DNA of 38,901 nt from Eubacteriales bacterium (GTDB lineage: Bacteria; Bacillota; Clostridia; Oscillospirales; Acutalibacteraceae): NCBI GenBank assembly GCA_030533225.1, contig JAUNJO010000010.1, positions 1 through 38,901 on the forward strand, in the 5' to 3' direction. Each line of letters starts with the position of its first letter. The first letter of the stretch is position 1. A program made the translations under genes and the position numbers. Positions 7,768 to 17,593 of the stretch are shown here, in pieces. The notes under the pieces were generated by a model. The model did not search any database. It was not told the origin of the DNA and saw nothing but the letters and a program-made list of their open reading frames with translations.

Positions 7768-8598
7768 TCAGTTCACCGACAGATATGCGACTACGGGCAA
7801 GTGGTCTATCACAAGTCCCGTGTTTGCCTGGAGTTTCGCTCTGTCAACCGTAACCCTGTCAATAGATATGTTTGATGAGGTGATTACATGGTCGGTCTGA
7901 CACCATGTATCATTAACAGAAGTTCCGTCCGTCCAGGTATCTAAAAAGCCGAACTGTTCGGAACAGTTAGCACAGTTGTACCCTGCATCTACAAATTGCT
8001 TCATTATCTCAATATATTGGCTGTCGCTGATACTCGTGCAAATAGTGTTAAAATCTCCGAGGATAATGAAATATTCTTCCTCAGCTACTGCGTCAAACAG
8101 TTCTTTTGCCTGCAAGACCTTTTTAGTTTGATTTGCGGTAGTGTCAAGGTGTGTGTTGATTACCGCTATTCTCTTTCCTTTGAAGTTGATGTAAAAACGG
8201 TGATAGCTTCGGGATTCCGCAAAGTTTTCATAATATACGGTTTCGTGTTCGGAATATTCAAAATCGGACACCGCAATTTTGCTGTAGTCATTAATCTTGG
8301 TTGAGCACTCAGCCGTGTAATTCCAACGGCCTTGCAGATATTGAAGAATAGGCACTCCGCCGAAAGACTTTGAGGGTTGATGCTCCTGAAATCCAACGAT
8401 ATTGGGCTTGTATCTGTCAAAAATACCGTTCATTATATCTGTATTTGCGTTAATACCACTCCACCTTTGAATGTTGAAAGACATAACAATCAGGTCTTGT
8501 AAAGCGTTGCCGTTTACATCATACAGGGAATCGGGGAAAACACCTTCAATATCGAAGGAATACCTTGGATTATTTCCCTTTATACCATAGAGCGACAT
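7768..8598 (-). CDS. Endonuclease/exonuclease/phosphatase (EEP) fold protein in phage cassette
   Basis: A 276-residue protein. Residues 1-35 form a short leader containing SLYDVNGNAL. Residues 37-275 are a complete EEP (DNase I-like) domain, a fold that cleaves phosphodiester or phosphomonoester bonds with a divalent metal. Catalytic positions are all visible: Asn42 (SFNIQ), Glu72 (FQEH), His150 and Asp152 (NTHLD), Asp182 and Asn184 (GDFN), Asp236-His237 (TDHV) and Asp265-His266 (DHLP). Substrate cannot be assigned: nucleic acid, phosphoinositide or other. No signal peptide is seen. Its ATG overlaps the tail-fibre stop (TAATG). YDVNGN-type leaders resemble those I associate with phage tail appendage proteins, so it may be a virion- or fibre-associated enzyme; that part is inference. 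Confidence 0.87.
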   Translation of the reverse strand: MSLYGIKGNNPRYSFDIEGVFPDSLYDVNGNALQDLIVMSFNIQRWSGINANTDIMNGIFDRYKPNIVGFQEHQPSKSFGGVPILQYLQGRWNYTAECSTKINDYSKIAVSDFEYSEHETVYYENFAESRSYHRFYINFKGKRIAVINTHLDTTANQTKKVLQAKELFDAVAEEEYFIILGDFNTICTSISDSQYIEIMKQFVDAGYNCANCSEQFGFLDTWTDGTSVNDTWCQTDHVITSSNISIDRVTVDRAKLQANTGLVIDHLPVVAYLSVN

Positions 8599-10556
8599 TA
8601 CATTACCTTCTTCCTGTAAACGACAACCTTTTTAACTCCTGCATCTTTCGTGTTCCAGATAAACCTCATACACTTAATCGGTGAGCCGTTCTGCAAAGTG
8701 GGAGGCGTCCATTCATAACCCATGGAATCCTGCCAGCCGTAGCCGTCTTTTCTGTCTGCGGAATTGTAATTATCGCCGTTTGACACAGCCTCAAGGACAT
8801 TTTCGTTGTAAAACTCTATGCACATCTTAACGCCTGCGTTGGCTTCGAAATACACCTGATATGAATAACCGCCCTCGGCAGGAATGTCAAAGTGAGGATA
8901 GCAGCATCTTGACATACCTGTTGTTGTGTATGGGATATCTTCGTATCTATAGCCACCGGGGTAGTCATAGTAGTTTGAACAGCCTGCAGGAACTATGTCA
9001 TTTGCTTCAAGAACTCTCAGCGCCCTGTATTCATCAAGTCCGAAGGCTGTAACAAATTCCGAATATGCGGACGATACATTTTCGTCCACATAGGAAGCTT
9101 TCGAAAATAGTTTATCAAGGGCCTCTATCTGCTCCATGGTCAAGGACACCTTTGCGCCTTCGGGAATTTTTTCCGAAGTAATGGCGTTATCGGCAAGTTT
9201 GTCGGTTGTTATGGCATTTTCAGATATATCTTTGCTGTCTACAAGCTGTCGGGTGATTTCTGCTGAGCCTGACTCATAACGCCACGAAGCTTTTGTGAGA
9301 GTATTTATCAAAAGTATTGAGTTGTCTGTCACATAACCCAAATACGGTCCCGAACCCAGGAGAGGATATAACTCACCGAGACCGCCGATGTAGATGTGAT
9401 ACAGATAACAGCTTGCGTTTTCTTCACTGATTATGCTGTCCAAATCGCCAAAGGTTCTTACGGGGCTTCTGCTTATTTTTTCCATAAAGTTGCCTGACAT
9501 TTTTGACCTTGAAACAGCACCGTCCGAAATTTTATCGGCGGTGACTGTTCCGTCCGCAATAACACGGGTTGTTACCGCACCGTCTTTAAGATTTACATTG
9601 TAAACCGACTTAAATCCAATTTGCTCACTTCTTACAGCACCATTAGCAAGTTTTTCGGATGTTACAGCACCGTCTGCTATATCTTGTGTCTTAACAGTAT
9701 GCCTTACAATTTCTCCCGAACCGGATATATAATTCCAAGTGGCTTTAGTGACTGTATCAATCAAATACATTGATTCGTCGGCTACAAAACATATAAACGG
9801 ACCCGAACCTAAAATCGGATATAGCTCACCGAGACCGCCTACGGAAAGTCTGTAAAGAGTGAGTTCGGAATTTTCTTCACTGATTATGCTGTCCAAATCA
9901 GCAAAGGTTCTCACAGGGTTTCTGTTTATAATTTCCATAAAGCTGCCTGACATTTTTGACCTGGTAACTGCCCCGTCGGCAAGTTTTACAGTAGTTACAG
10001 CGCCGTCGGCAATGTCACCGGATTGTGCTTTGCCTGATGACGGCTTTCCGCTGTCCTTGTAGGTATTGCTTTCGGTATCGTAGCAAAACCAATTTCCGTT
10101 ATCCCCTATGTAGGGAAGAAATCCCCTTTCCTCTTTGATTTCATCTCGAATGCCGTTTAAGGCTTTTTCATACTCCAGGAATTCGGAGTTTTTCATACTG
10201 TCGGGAGAATCGGGATATTCAGCAGTTTTTCCTACAATAAAACGGTCTGTGTTTGTGTGCCAGATTACCCCGCCGTCAGCAAAAGCCTTAATCTGTGCCT
10301 TCAAAATACCGCCCTTGAAAATATGAGTCTCAAGAATGTTCCAGGTTAGGAGAACACCCTCATCACACTCCTTTGCAGGGAGTGTAAAAAAGTTTACTGC
10401 ACCGTCATCAAAGGTAAGGTAGAGACGGTAAATGTCTGAGGCCTTTGCCTCGTCCTTCACTAAAAATTCAATTGTCTTTCTCAGGTTATCGCCTGCAAAA
10501 CCGATAAACCTATCACTTTCCGGAATATAAAATTTTCCGTTTTGGATTGTAATCAT
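8598..10556 (-). CDS. Phage tail fibre/baseplate protein (BppU-like N-terminus)
   Basis: A 652-residue modular protein. Residues 1-115 resemble the BppU/baseplate upper-protein attachment domain (IRFIVGK-like end; several short beta strands). Residues 180-205, 291-355 and 440-465 carry repeats of the type (I/L)ADGAVT-x-x-KL, typical of trimeric fibre shafts. Two homologous modules of about 109 residues (182-290 and 333-441) share RSKMSG-x-FME, PVRTF[11 protein letters not shown] and GGLGELYP-x-LGSGP. Residues 480-652 form an aromatic, Cys-containing tip, likely the receptor-binding part. RBS is AGGAGGTG before the ATG. No tail tube, tape measure or chaperone gene is in the window. Confidence 0.82.
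   Translation of the reverse strand: MITIQNGKFYIPESDRFIGFAGDNLRKTIEFLVKDEAKASDIYRLYLTFDDGAVNFFTLPAKECDEGVLLTWNILETHIFKGGILKAQIKAFADGGVIWHTNTDRFIVGKTAEYPDSPDSMKNSEFLEYEKALNGIRDEIKEERGFLPYIGDNGNWFCYDTESNTYKDSGKPSSGKAQSGDIADGAVTTVKLADGAVTRSKMSGSFMEIINRNPVRTFADLDSIISEENSELTLYRLSVGGLGELYPILGSGPFICFVADESMYLIDTVTKATWNYISGSGEIVRHTVKTQDIADGAVTSEKLANGAVRSEQIGFKSVYNVNLKDGAVTTRVIADGTVTADKISDGAVSRSKMSGNFMEKISRSPVRTFGDLDSIISEENASCYLYHIYIGGLGELYPLLGSGPYLGYVTDNSILLINTLTKASWRYESGSAEITRQLVDSKDISENAITTDKLADNAITSEKIPEGAKVSLTMEQIEALDKLFSKASYVDENVSSAYSEFVTAFGLDEYRALRVLEANDIVPAGCSNYYDYPGGYRYEDIPYTTTGMSRCCYPHFDIPAEGGYSYQVYFEANAGVKMCIEFYNENVLEAVSNGDNYNSADRKDGYGWQDSMGYEWTPPTLQNGSPIKCMRFIWNTKDAGVKKVVVYRKKVM
9234..10013 (-). 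repeat. Intragenic tandem duplication in the tail-fibre gene
   Basis: Two copies, 9687-10013 and 9234-9560, offset by 453 bp (151 codons). They include an identical DNA stretch of about 29 bases covering the DSIISEEN coding region. Copies differ at many third positions and at surface residues. Confidence 0.85.
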
Positions 10557-10582
10557 ATAATTACACCTCCTAATAAGGGGTA

Positions 10583-10622
10583 AAAAAAGAGGAGAAATTG
10601 CATAAAAGACTGCAATTTCTCC
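10583..10622 (-). terminator. Intrinsic terminator of uvrA
   Basis: Minus-strand 12-bp perfect stem GGAGAAATTGCA/TGCAATTTCTCC (10591-10622) with an 8-base loop, followed by TCTTTTTTT. It ends only about 27 bp before the tail-fibre start codon at 10556. Confidence 0.9.
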
Positions 10623-10639
10623 AAAAATTTTTCAAAAAT

Positions 10640-13459
10640 TTATTTCAGAAGGGGTTTTAAGAACTGTCCTGTGTAGGATTTCTCGCATTTTGCAAGGTTT
10701 TCGGGAGTGCCCTCAAACAGCACCTCTCCGCCTGAGTCTCCGCCCTCGGGACCTAAATCAATGATATGGTCGGCGGTCTTGATTAAATCAAGATTATGCT
10801 CGATTACCACCACTGTGTTGCCTGTGTCCACAAGCTGCTGTAAAACATCCACAAGTCTGTGTACATCTGCTGAGTGAAGTCCGGTTGTAGGCTCGTCAAG
10901 AACATATATGGTTCTGCCTGTAGAGCGTTTGGAAAGCTCTGTTGCAAGTTTCACACGCTGAGCCTCGCCGCCGGAAAGTGTAGTTGCCGACTGGCCTATC
11001 TTGATATAGCCAAGCCCCACATCGTAGAGAGTTTGAAGCTTGCGTTTTATTTTCGGGACGCTTGAGAAAAACTCCAAGCCCTCTTCAACTGTCATCTCCA
11101 GCACATCGTAAATAGACTTGCCCTTGTACTTGACCTCAAGGGTTTCCCTGTTGTAGCGTTTGCCCTTACACACATCGCAGGGCACATAGACATCCGGCAA
11201 AAAGTGCATCTCGATCTTCACTATTCCGCCACCTTCACAGGATTCACAGCGTCCTCCCTTGACATTAAAGGAAAAACGGCCGGAATTAAAGCCTCTCATC
11301 TTTGCCTCTTGAGTGAGGGAGAAAAGCTGACGGATATCCGTAAACATTCCCGTATAGGTTGCAGGATTGGAACGGGGTGTGCGCCCGATGGGACTTTGGT
11401 CAATGTTTATTATCTTGTCGAGATTTTCTATGCCCGTAATAGTTTTATGCTTGCCGGGAGTGGTTTTTGCCTTGTTCAAATCCCTTGCAAGAGTTTTGTA
11501 GAGAATCTCGTTTACAAGTGAGGATTTACCCGAACCGCTGACACCGGTCACGCAGGTAAATTTCCCTAAGGGAATTTTAACATTGATATTCTTCAGGTTG
11601 TTCTGCTTTGCTCCCTTAATTTCGAGGAAAAGTCCGTTGCCTTTCCTGCGAGTTTCGGGAACTTTCACACCCAGCTCACCGCTTAGGTATTTGCCTGTAA
11701 TTGAGTTTTCATTCTTCATTATCTCCCCTGCTGTACCCTGTGCGATAACCTGACCGCCGTGTACTCCTGCTCCGGGGCCGATGTCAATAATATAGTCCGC
11801 AGACAGCATGGTGTCGGTGTCGTGCTCAACAACAATAACCGTGTTGCCCAAATCCCGAAGATGACGCAAAGTTGCAAGAAGTTTCTCGTTGTCTCTTTGA
11901 TGAAGTCCGATACTCGGCTCATCAAGAATGTAGAGCACACCCATAAGGGAACTGCCTATCTGGGTTGCAAGGCGGATTCGCTGGCTTTCTCCCCCTGAAA
12001 GAGTGCCTGCAGAACGGGAAAGCGTCAGGTAACCAAGTCCCACGCTTTCGAGAAATCCAAGACGCTCTCTAATCTCCTTGACGATGGCTTCGCCAATGAG
12101 CATTTCTCTCTCTGACAGAGTGTGGTTATCCATAAAATCAAGGGCCTGACTCACGGACATCTCGCAGAATTCGGCAATATTCAGTCCGCCTACGGTAACT
12201 GCAAGTGAGGTCTTGGAAAGTCTTTTGCCCCCACATTCATCGCAGGGAATTGCAGACATGAAGCCTTCAATCTCCTCTTTAATCCAGTTGCTTGAGGTTT
12301 GATGAAAACGCCGGTCAAGGTTATTTATCACACCCTCGAAGGGCGCATAGTACTCACCGCCGGCATAAAGTCCCTGACGAATGAGCTTTATCTTCTCTCC
12401 CTTTGTGCCGTAGAGAAGGATATCCACAATCTCATCGGGCAAGTCCTCAATGGGAGTGTCAAGGGAAAAGCCGTAATGCTTTGAAAGTCCTGTGTAGTAC
12501 ATATTGGCAATGGTGTTGCCATCCATTGCCCAGCCGCCGGCTTTTATTCCCCCCTCGGCAACGGATTTGCTCCTGTCGGGAATTACCTTATCCGGGTCGA
12601 TACGCATAAACACACCGAGACCTGTACACTTGGGACAGGCACCGTAGGGCGCGTTAAAGGAAAACATACGGGGCGTGAGCTCATCAAAACTTGAGCCGTG
12701 GTCGGGACAGGCATAGCTTTGGGAAAAAAGTGTGTCACCCTCCTCGGTGCTTATAAGCACAAGTCCCGATGAGAGCTTCGAGGCGGTCTCGATGCTATCG
12801 GAAAGTCGGGAACGGATGCTCTCCTTCATAACAAGACGATCAACTACAATCTCGATGTTGTGCCGTTTGTTCTTCTCCGGTTTTATTTCTTCGGATAAAT
12901 CGTAAATCAAACCGTCTACCCGAACACGCACAAAGCCTGACTTTCGCGCTGATTCAAGTTCTTTTTGGAATTCGCCCTTCTTATCCCTTGCGATAGGTGC
13001 CATAACCTGAAGTTTTGTACCCTCGGTAAAAGTCATGACCTTATCTACGATTTCGTCAACTGACTGCTGTTTGATTTCTCTGCCGCAAACAGGACAGTGA
13101 GGTACGCCAATACGAGCATAGAGAAGTCGCAGATAATCGTAAATTTCGGTGACTGTACCCACAGTTGAACGGGGGTTTTTAGATGTGGTTTTCTGGTCGA
13201 TGGAAATTGCAGGAGACAGTCCCTCGATACCGTCAACATCGGGCTTGTCCATCTGGCCTAAAAACATTCTTGCATAGGAGGAAAGGGACTCCACATATCT
13301 TCGCTGACCCTCTGCGTAAATTGTATCAAAGGCAAGTGAGGATTTTCCTGAGCCTGACAGACCTGTGATTACTACCAACTTATCTCTCGGAATGTCCACA
13401 TCAATATTCTTAAGGTTATGTTCCCTTGCACCCCTGACCGATATATATTTTTCCGACAA
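10640..13459 (-). CDS. uvrA: Excinuclease ABC subunit A
   Basis: DNA-damage recognition ATPase of nucleotide excision repair, which loads UvrB on lesions. The 939-residue protein has two ABC ATPase halves. The first has Walker [24 protein letters not shown] near the N-terminus and signature [12 protein letters not shown]. The second has [11 protein letters not shown] and [12 protein letters not shown]. Zinc-binding CxxC pairs are seen ([33 protein letters not shown]). Start set at TTG 13459, giving the family-typical [21 protein letters not shown] with GAGGTGA five bases upstream; the GTG at 13468 is part of that site. It follows ftsH but is separated by a terminator-like hairpin and a LexA-like site. 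No uvrB or uvrC is in view. Confidence 0.98.
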   Translation of the reverse strand: MSEKYISVRGAREHNLKNIDVDIPRDKLVVITGLSGSGKSSLAFDTIYAEGQRRYVESLSSYARMFLGQMDKPDVDGIEGLSPAISIDQKTTSKNPRSTVGTVTEIYDYLRLLYARIGVPHCPVCGREIKQQSVDEIVDKVMTFTEGTKLQVMAPIARDKKGEFQKELESARKSGFVRVRVDGLIYDLSEEIKPEKNKRHNIEIVVDRLVMKESIRSRLSDSIETASKLSSGLVLISTEEGDTLFSQSYACPDHGSSFDELTPRMFSFNAPYGACPKCTGLGVFMRIDPDKVIPDRSKSVAEGGIKAGGWAMDGNTIANMYYTGLSKHYGFSLDTPIEDLPDEIVDILLYGTKGEKIKLIRQGLYAGGEYYAPFEGVINNLDRRFHQTSSNWIKEEIEGFMSAIPCDECGGKRLSKTSLAVTVGGLNIAEFCEMSVSQALDFMDNHTLSEREMLIGEAIVKEIRERLGFLESVGLGYLTLSRSAGTLSGGESQRIRLATQIGSSLMGVLYILDEPSIGLHQRDNEKLLATLRHLRDLGNTVIVVEHDTDTMLSADYIIDIGPGAGVHGGQVIAQGTAGEIMKNENSITGKYLSGELGVKVPETRRKGNGLFLEIKGAKQNNLKNINVKIPLGKFTCVTGVSGSGKSSLVNEILYKTLARDLNKAKTTPGKHKTITGIENLDKIINIDQSPIGRTPRSNPATYTGMFTDIRQLFSLTQEAKMRGFNSGRFSFNVKGGRCESCEGGGIVKIEMHFLPDVYVPCDVCKGKRYNRETLEVKYKGKSIYDVLEMTVEEGLEFFSSVPKIKRKLQTLYDVGLGYIKIGQSATTLSGGEAQRVKLATELSKRSTGRTIYVLDEPTTGLHSADVHRLVDVLQQLVDTGNTVVVIEHNLDLIKTADHIIDLGPEGGDSGGEVLFEGTPENLAKCEKSYTGQFLKPLLK

Positions 13460-13484
13460 ATTTATCACCTCTTAATCTAAAATA

Positions 13485-13498
13485 AGAATTAATGTTCG
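13485..13498 (-). promoter_or_regulatory. Degenerate LexA (SOS)-box-like site upstream of uvrA
   Basis: Minus strand reads CGAACATTAATTCT. The left half-site matches the Firmicutes consensus CGAACNNNNGTTCG exactly and the right half only partly (10 of 14 against CGAACATATGTTCG). It lies 26 bp before the uvrA start codon, where an SOS operator would be expected. Confidence 0.35.
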
Positions 13499-13516
13499 AA
13501 TATGAAAGTGAAATCA

Positions 13517-13545
13517 AAGCGGATAACACCTGAGGCTATCCGCTT
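13517..13545 (-). terminator. Probable terminator after ftsH
   Basis: Minus-strand 9-bp stem AAGCGGATA/TATCCGCTT with an 11-base loop, followed by the moderately T-rich TGATTTCACTTTC. It lies 28 bp past the ftsH stop and before the uvrA leader. Confidence 0.6.
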
Positions 13546-13572
13546 GATATTCAGATATTTTTTGATATTCTG

Positions 13573-15675
13573 TTAGTTTTCTGCGTTGTCTGCGGAATCG
13601 GTTTCTTCAGACTCAGGAGCGTCTGCTTCGGGTGGTTCGGGAAGCTCTGCAAAAGTACCCTCCATCATAGCAGCAAAGTCCTCACCTGACATTTTCTCGT
13701 GCTTCATAAGATATGCGGCTACCTCGTGTAGCTTTGACATATTGGCGTTGAGCACCTTCTCTGAAACGCCGTAAGCCTTGGTGATTATGCTGTGTACTTC
13801 TTCGTCAATTTTTGCCGAAGTTTCCTCGGAATAGTCCTTTACATGGCCCATGTCACGGCCGATGAACACCTCGTTGCTTGAACCGCCGTAGTTGATAGGA
13901 CCTAATGTGTCGGACATGCCGTACTTGGTGACCATAGCACGCGCGGTTGAGGTTGCACGCTCAATATCGTTTGATGCACCTGTGGAGATATCGTCGAGTA
14001 CTAAAGCCTCTGCAACCCGACCGCTGAGAAGTACCACGATATTCTCAACCATTTCCCTGCGTGAAGAGTATGACTTCTCCTCGGTGGGCAGGGCCATTGT
14101 AAAGCCTCCTGCCATACCGCGGGGAATAATTGAAATCTGATGAACAGGGTCCTGAGTTTCCATTACATGATGAGCAATGGCATGGCCCGCCTCATGGTAA
14201 GAGGTAAGCTTCTTTTCCCTCTCGCTCATAACCTTGGATTTCTTCTCTGTACCCACAACAACCTTGATGGTAGCTTCCTCAATCTCGGCCATTGTAATTG
14301 CCTTCTTACCTGCGCGGGCAGCAAGAAGTGCGGCTTCGTTGAGGAGGTTAGCAAGGTCTGCACCTGTAAATCCTGCTGTGGTTTTAGCAATAGTTTGAAG
14401 ATTAACATCAGGTGCGAGAGGCTTCTTTCTTGCGTGAACCTTGAGGATTGCCTCACGGCCTGTAACATCGGGATAGCCTACCATGACCTGACGGTCAAAA
14501 CGGCCGGGACGCAAGAGCGCGGGGTCGAGGATATCAGGTCGGTTAGTTGCGGAAATTACAATTACCCCTTCGTTTGCACCGAAACCGTCCATCTCAACAA
14601 GCATCTGGTTAAGGGTCTGTTCGCGCTCGTCATGTCCGCCGCCGAGTCCTGTGCCTCGCTGACGACCCACTGCGTCAATTTCGTCAATGAATATAATACA
14701 GGGAGAGTTCTTCTTGGCGTGTTCGAAAAGGTCACGAACACGGGAAGCACCTACACCTACGAACATTTCAACAAAGTCTGAACCTGAGATTGAGAAGAAG
14801 GGTACACCTGCCTCACCTGCGACTGCACGGGCAAGGAGAGTTTTACCTGTTCCGGGAGGGCCTACAAGTAGCACGCCCTTGGGAATACGGGCACCAAGCT
14901 CATTGTACTTTTCGGGGTTTTTGAGGAACTCAACAATTTCTTCAAGCTCCTCCTTCTCCTCATCGGCACCTGCCACATCGTCAAAGGTGGTCTTGCGTTT
15001 TTCGTCGTTGGTATCCTTGAATTTTGCCTTACCGAACTGGAATTCCTTTCCTCCCATTCCACCACTCTGCATCTTCTTCAAAAGGATGAACCAGAATACG
15101 ATACCCACTACAGATACGAGCAAGATAGGTGCAAGATCCAGAAGGAAAGCGTTATTGGTAGCAGGAGTATAATCGTACTTCATGTTGGTGTCATGAGTGG
15201 CGTTATACTCCAAAATGTAGTCATTTACATCGGCATAGAAAAGGTCGATGCTTGCAAGCTTAAAGGTGATTTTTGTGAGGCCGTCATCCTCTTCCTTTTC
15301 TTTGGGGGCAAACAAACCTCCGAAAGCAGAGTTGGTTTTATTCGACTGTGCCTCGGTTGTCGGCTCCGTCACGGGTGCCGTTGTACCTGTGGGATTAGTG
15401 GTAACTGCACCGGCAGCTGCTTCATCTTTGGTTGAAACAGGGTTGCCGTCCTTGTCCAAAGCTTCGTCAACAACCTTCAGGTTAAGTTTACCCGAACCCA
15501 CATTTACCGTAAACTCCCGCACCTGCTGATTCTCAAAGAAGCCTACGATGTCGGAATATGTGTATTCCTTCTTGGTGTTGCTTAAGTTCATAATAATCAC
15601 AACACCGAAAATAATCAAAGCAGGTATTCCAAGATATAACAACAGTTTTTTTACTGACATTTTATTATTCTGCAA
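13573..15675 (-). CDS. ftsH: ATP-dependent zinc metalloprotease FtsH
   Basis: Membrane-anchored AAA+ protease that degrades misfolded membrane proteins and regulators. Residues 8-30 are the first membrane helix and about 179-200 the second, with an extracytoplasmic domain between. The AAA domain has Walker A GPPGTGKT (272-279), Walker [16 protein letters not shown] (about 327-341) and the SRH segment [20 protein letters not shown]. The zinc site is HEAGH (494-498). The extracytoplasmic domain contains an unusual Thr/Pro/Ala-rich insertion at about 85-118. The TTG at 15675 is the likely start, nine bases after AAGGAG; the ATG at 15660 would be too far from it. Order tilS-hpt-ftsH is classical for Firmicutes. 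Confidence 0.98.
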   Translation of the reverse strand: MQNNKMSVKKLLLYLGIPALIIFGVVIIMNLSNTKKEYTYSDIVGFFENQQVREFTVNVGSGKLNLKVVDEALDKDGNPVSTKDEAAAGAVTTNPTGTTAPVTEPTTEAQSNKTNSAFGGLFAPKEKEEDDGLTKITFKLASIDLFYADVNDYILEYNATHDTNMKYDYTPATNNAFLLDLAPILLVSVVGIVFWFILLKKMQSGGMGGKEFQFGKAKFKDTNDEKRKTTFDDVAGADEEKEELEEIVEFLKNPEKYNELGARIPKGVLLVGPPGTGKTLLARAVAGEAGVPFFSISGSDFVEMFVGVGASRVRDLFEHAKKNSPCIIFIDEIDAVGRQRGTGLGGGHDEREQTLNQMLVEMDGFGANEGVIVISATNRPDILDPALLRPGRFDRQVMVGYPDVTGREAILKVHARKKPLAPDVNLQTIAKTTAGFTGADLANLLNEAALLAARAGKKAITMAEIEEATIKVVVGTEKKSKVMSEREKKLTSYHEAGHAIAHHVMETQDPVHQISIIPRGMAGGFTMALPTEEKSYSSRREMVENIVVLLSGRVAEALVLDDISTGASNDIERATSTARAMVTKYGMSDTLGPINYGGSSNEVFIGRDMGHVKDYSEETSAKIDEEVHSIITKAYGVSEKVLNANMSKLHEVAAYLMKHEKMSGEDFAAMMEGTFAELPEPPEADAPESEETDSADNAEN

Positions 15676-15717
15676 ATCATTTCACTCCTTAAGGTAGTAT
15701 GAGACAATTATTATTAT

Positions 15718-16254
15718 TTATGAATAAACAGAACGCTTGAGCACCCCTACATAGGGAAGGTTTCTGTATTTCTCTGCATAATCAAGACCGTAACCGATTA
15801 CAAACTCATCGGGAATCTCAATTCCCAAGTAGTCAATGGGAATATCCACCTCGCGTCTTGAGGGTTTTGAGAGAAGTGTGCAAATCTTAACACTTGCAGC
15901 ACCTTTTGCACTCAGATATTTCTTCATAAATGTCAGGGTATTTCCGCTGTCGATAATATCCTCAATTATCAGCACATCAACTCCGTCAATGGGCTGTGAA
16001 AGGTCCTTTACTATGTTAACTCTGCCTGTGGATACGGTGCCTGTTCCGTAGCTTGAAGCACAGATGAAATCAATTTTGCAGTCAACGGAAATCTCTTTCA
16101 TAAGGTCGGACATAAAGACAACGCTTCCCTTGAGAAGTCCCACAAGCAGCAGGTTTTTATCCTTATAATCCTCGCTGATTTTTTGAGCTAATTCTTTGAC
16201 CAGGCTTTTGATTTTTTGCTCATCCACCAATATGTATTCGCAATCCTTATGCAT
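15718..16254 (-). CDS. hpt: Hypoxanthine phosphoribosyltransferase
   Basis: Purine salvage: converts hypoxanthine (and guanine) plus PRPP to IMP (GMP). The 178-residue protein has the PRPP-binding motif VLIIEDIIDSGNTL and the N-terminal LLVGLLKGSVVFMSDL loop, and the C-terminal PDEFVIGYGLDYAEKYRNLPYVGVL that closes over the base. Start chosen at ATG 16254, with AAAGGG eight bases upstream; an in-frame GTG three codons earlier overlaps the tilS stop region. It begins one base after the tilS stop (TAAAATG), so translation is probably coupled. Confidence 0.96.
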   Translation of the reverse strand: MHKDCEYILVDEQKIKSLVKELAQKISEDYKDKNLLLVGLLKGSVVFMSDLMKEISVDCKIDFICASSYGTGTVSTGRVNIVKDLSQPIDGVDVLIIEDIIDSGNTLTFMKKYLSAKGAASVKICTLLSKPSRREVDIPIDYLGIEIPDEFVIGYGLDYAEKYRNLPYVGVLKRSVYS

Positions 16255-16255
16255 T

Positions 16256-17593
16256 TTACACACCCTTTCTTACAGAAGGTATTACTGCTCTTTTTGTACT
16301 TTTTGAAACACTCACATCCTGTGATACTCCTATGTGCTCCGCCCACAAAACCTTACTGCCCGAAGCAATAAGCAAGGAGACATCACGCAAATCCGTAGGA
16401 ATTGAAAGCTCGTTTTGGAGTTTTCGAAGTTTCTTTGTTACATTTCTGTAAAGCGGACTGAAGGTGTCTCCCTCTCGCCTTGTGCGAAGTACGGCATCAT
16501 GGGGTATTTTATCACAGTCAAGTGCACAATTTGCTAACTTTTTGTTAATTTCAAAATCGAATTTATTTTCTGTATAAGAATATTCTTTGCCGTTATAGTG
16601 AATAACACAGTCACTCACAAAGGGAATTTCGCTGAAAATACTGTGGTTTGACTTTTCGCAAATTCTGAGCAGACCATGATTGTAGGTGACTGCTCTCCCC
16701 TTGGGAAGAACAACGGCACCCGGGCTTTCAAGCATCTTTGAAATAAACTCAATGTGCTTGTGCTCATATAAAGCACCGCTTTCATCAAGCCACAGACAAA
16801 TCGCCCTCATAAGTACTGCTTCGTGGAGCTTTTTGAGTTCCTCACCCTTTAGTCCAAACTCACATTTGGCGCAGTTTAGTGCAGATAAAGCCGTATTCTC
16901 CATAAAATTGTCTGTAGAAATCAGCATACTTCTGAGTCGGCTGAAATTCTCATGAAAACCCTCGTTCAAATCCTTAAGAGGCGGCAAAACCCTGTGACGA
17001 ATCCTGTTTCGCTTGCATGCATCAAGAGATAAATTGGTACTGTCCTCCACATAGGAAAGGTTGTTTTCGGCAATATAGGCTTCAACCTCTTCCCGACTGA
17101 CATCCAAAAGCGGCCTTACGATATTTTGGCGCTTGTAGGGAATGGAAATCAGTCCGTGCAATCCGCTTCCTCTTGATATATTATAAAGCATTGTCTCTTC
17201 GCTGTCCGAAAGGGTATGTGCAGTTGCGATTTTTCCGTTAATATCACGGGCAACCTCATCTAAAAACTCGTAACGGCAATTTCTGCCGCAAAGCTCCTCA
17301 CTCTCTCCCCGTTCACGGGAAAGAGACGGAATATCCACACTCTTAACATACAGTCGAACATTGAGTTTTTCGCACAAATCTGTGCAGAAATTCTCATCTC
17401 TGAGAGCTTCCTCTCCTCTGATGTTATGATTGAGGTGAGCAGCGTACACTTTGAGGTCAAGCTCTTTTGACAGGCTAATCAGCACATGAAGAAGCGAAAC
17501 CGAATCGGCACCGCCTGACAGAGCCACAACAACGCTGTCGCCGCGCTCAAACATATTATTACGAAGGACAGTCTTCCTTACTTTATTAATCAC
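16256..17593 (-). CDS. tilS: tRNA(Ile)-lysidine synthase
   Basis: Modifies C34 of the tRNA-Ile CAU anticodon to lysidine so that AUA is read as isoleucine; essential in most bacteria. The N-type ATP pyrophosphatase PP-loop is VVALSGGADSVSLLHVL near residue 23. The AHLNHNIRG and TAHTLSDSEETMLYNISRGSG motifs follow, with the TilS C-terminal domain after about residue 360 (RTRREGDTFSPLYRNVTKKLRKLQNELSIP). I prefer the GTG start at 17593, preceded by CGGAGAA and overlapping the dnaB stop by eight bases; a longer start at 17629 would overlap dnaB by 44 bases and lacks support. Length is then 445 residues. Confidence 0.95.
   Translation of the reverse strand: MINKVRKTVLRNNMFERGDSVVVALSGGADSVSLLHVLISLSKELDLKVYAAHLNHNIRGEEALRDENFCTDLCEKLNVRLYVKSVDIPSLSRERGESEELCGRNCRYEFLDEVARDINGKIATAHTLSDSEETMLYNISRGSGLHGLISIPYKRQNIVRPLLDVSREEVEAYIAENNLSYVEDSTNLSLDACKRNRIRHRVLPPLKDLNEGFHENFSRLRSMLISTDNFMENTALSALNCAKCEFGLKGEELKKLHEAVLMRAICLWLDESGALYEHKHIEFISKMLESPGAVVLPKGRAVTYNHGLLRICEKSNHSIFSEIPFVSDCVIHYNGKEYSYTENKFDFEINKKLANCALDCDKIPHDAVLRTRREGDTFSPLYRNVTKKLRKLQNELSIPTDLRDVSLLIASGSKVLWAEHIGVSQDVSVSKSTKRAVIPSVRKGV

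Noticed and set aside
9234-10013. Diversity-generating retroelement target or CRISPR-like repeat in the fibre gene
   Set aside because: Only two long diverged copies are present, with no reverse transcriptase, template repeat or regular short repeat-spacer pattern; it is a simple module duplication.
5873-10640. Attachment (att) site direct repeats flanking the phage-type cassette
   Set aside because: I compared the two short borders by eye and found no shared direct repeat, and there is no integrase or tRNA target; small repeats under about 10 bp cannot be excluded.
14140-14781. Plus-strand open frame of 213 codons opposite ftsH
   Set aside because: Antisense to strongly conserved FtsH AAA motifs, has no ribosome binding site and no recognisable family; a frame shadow.
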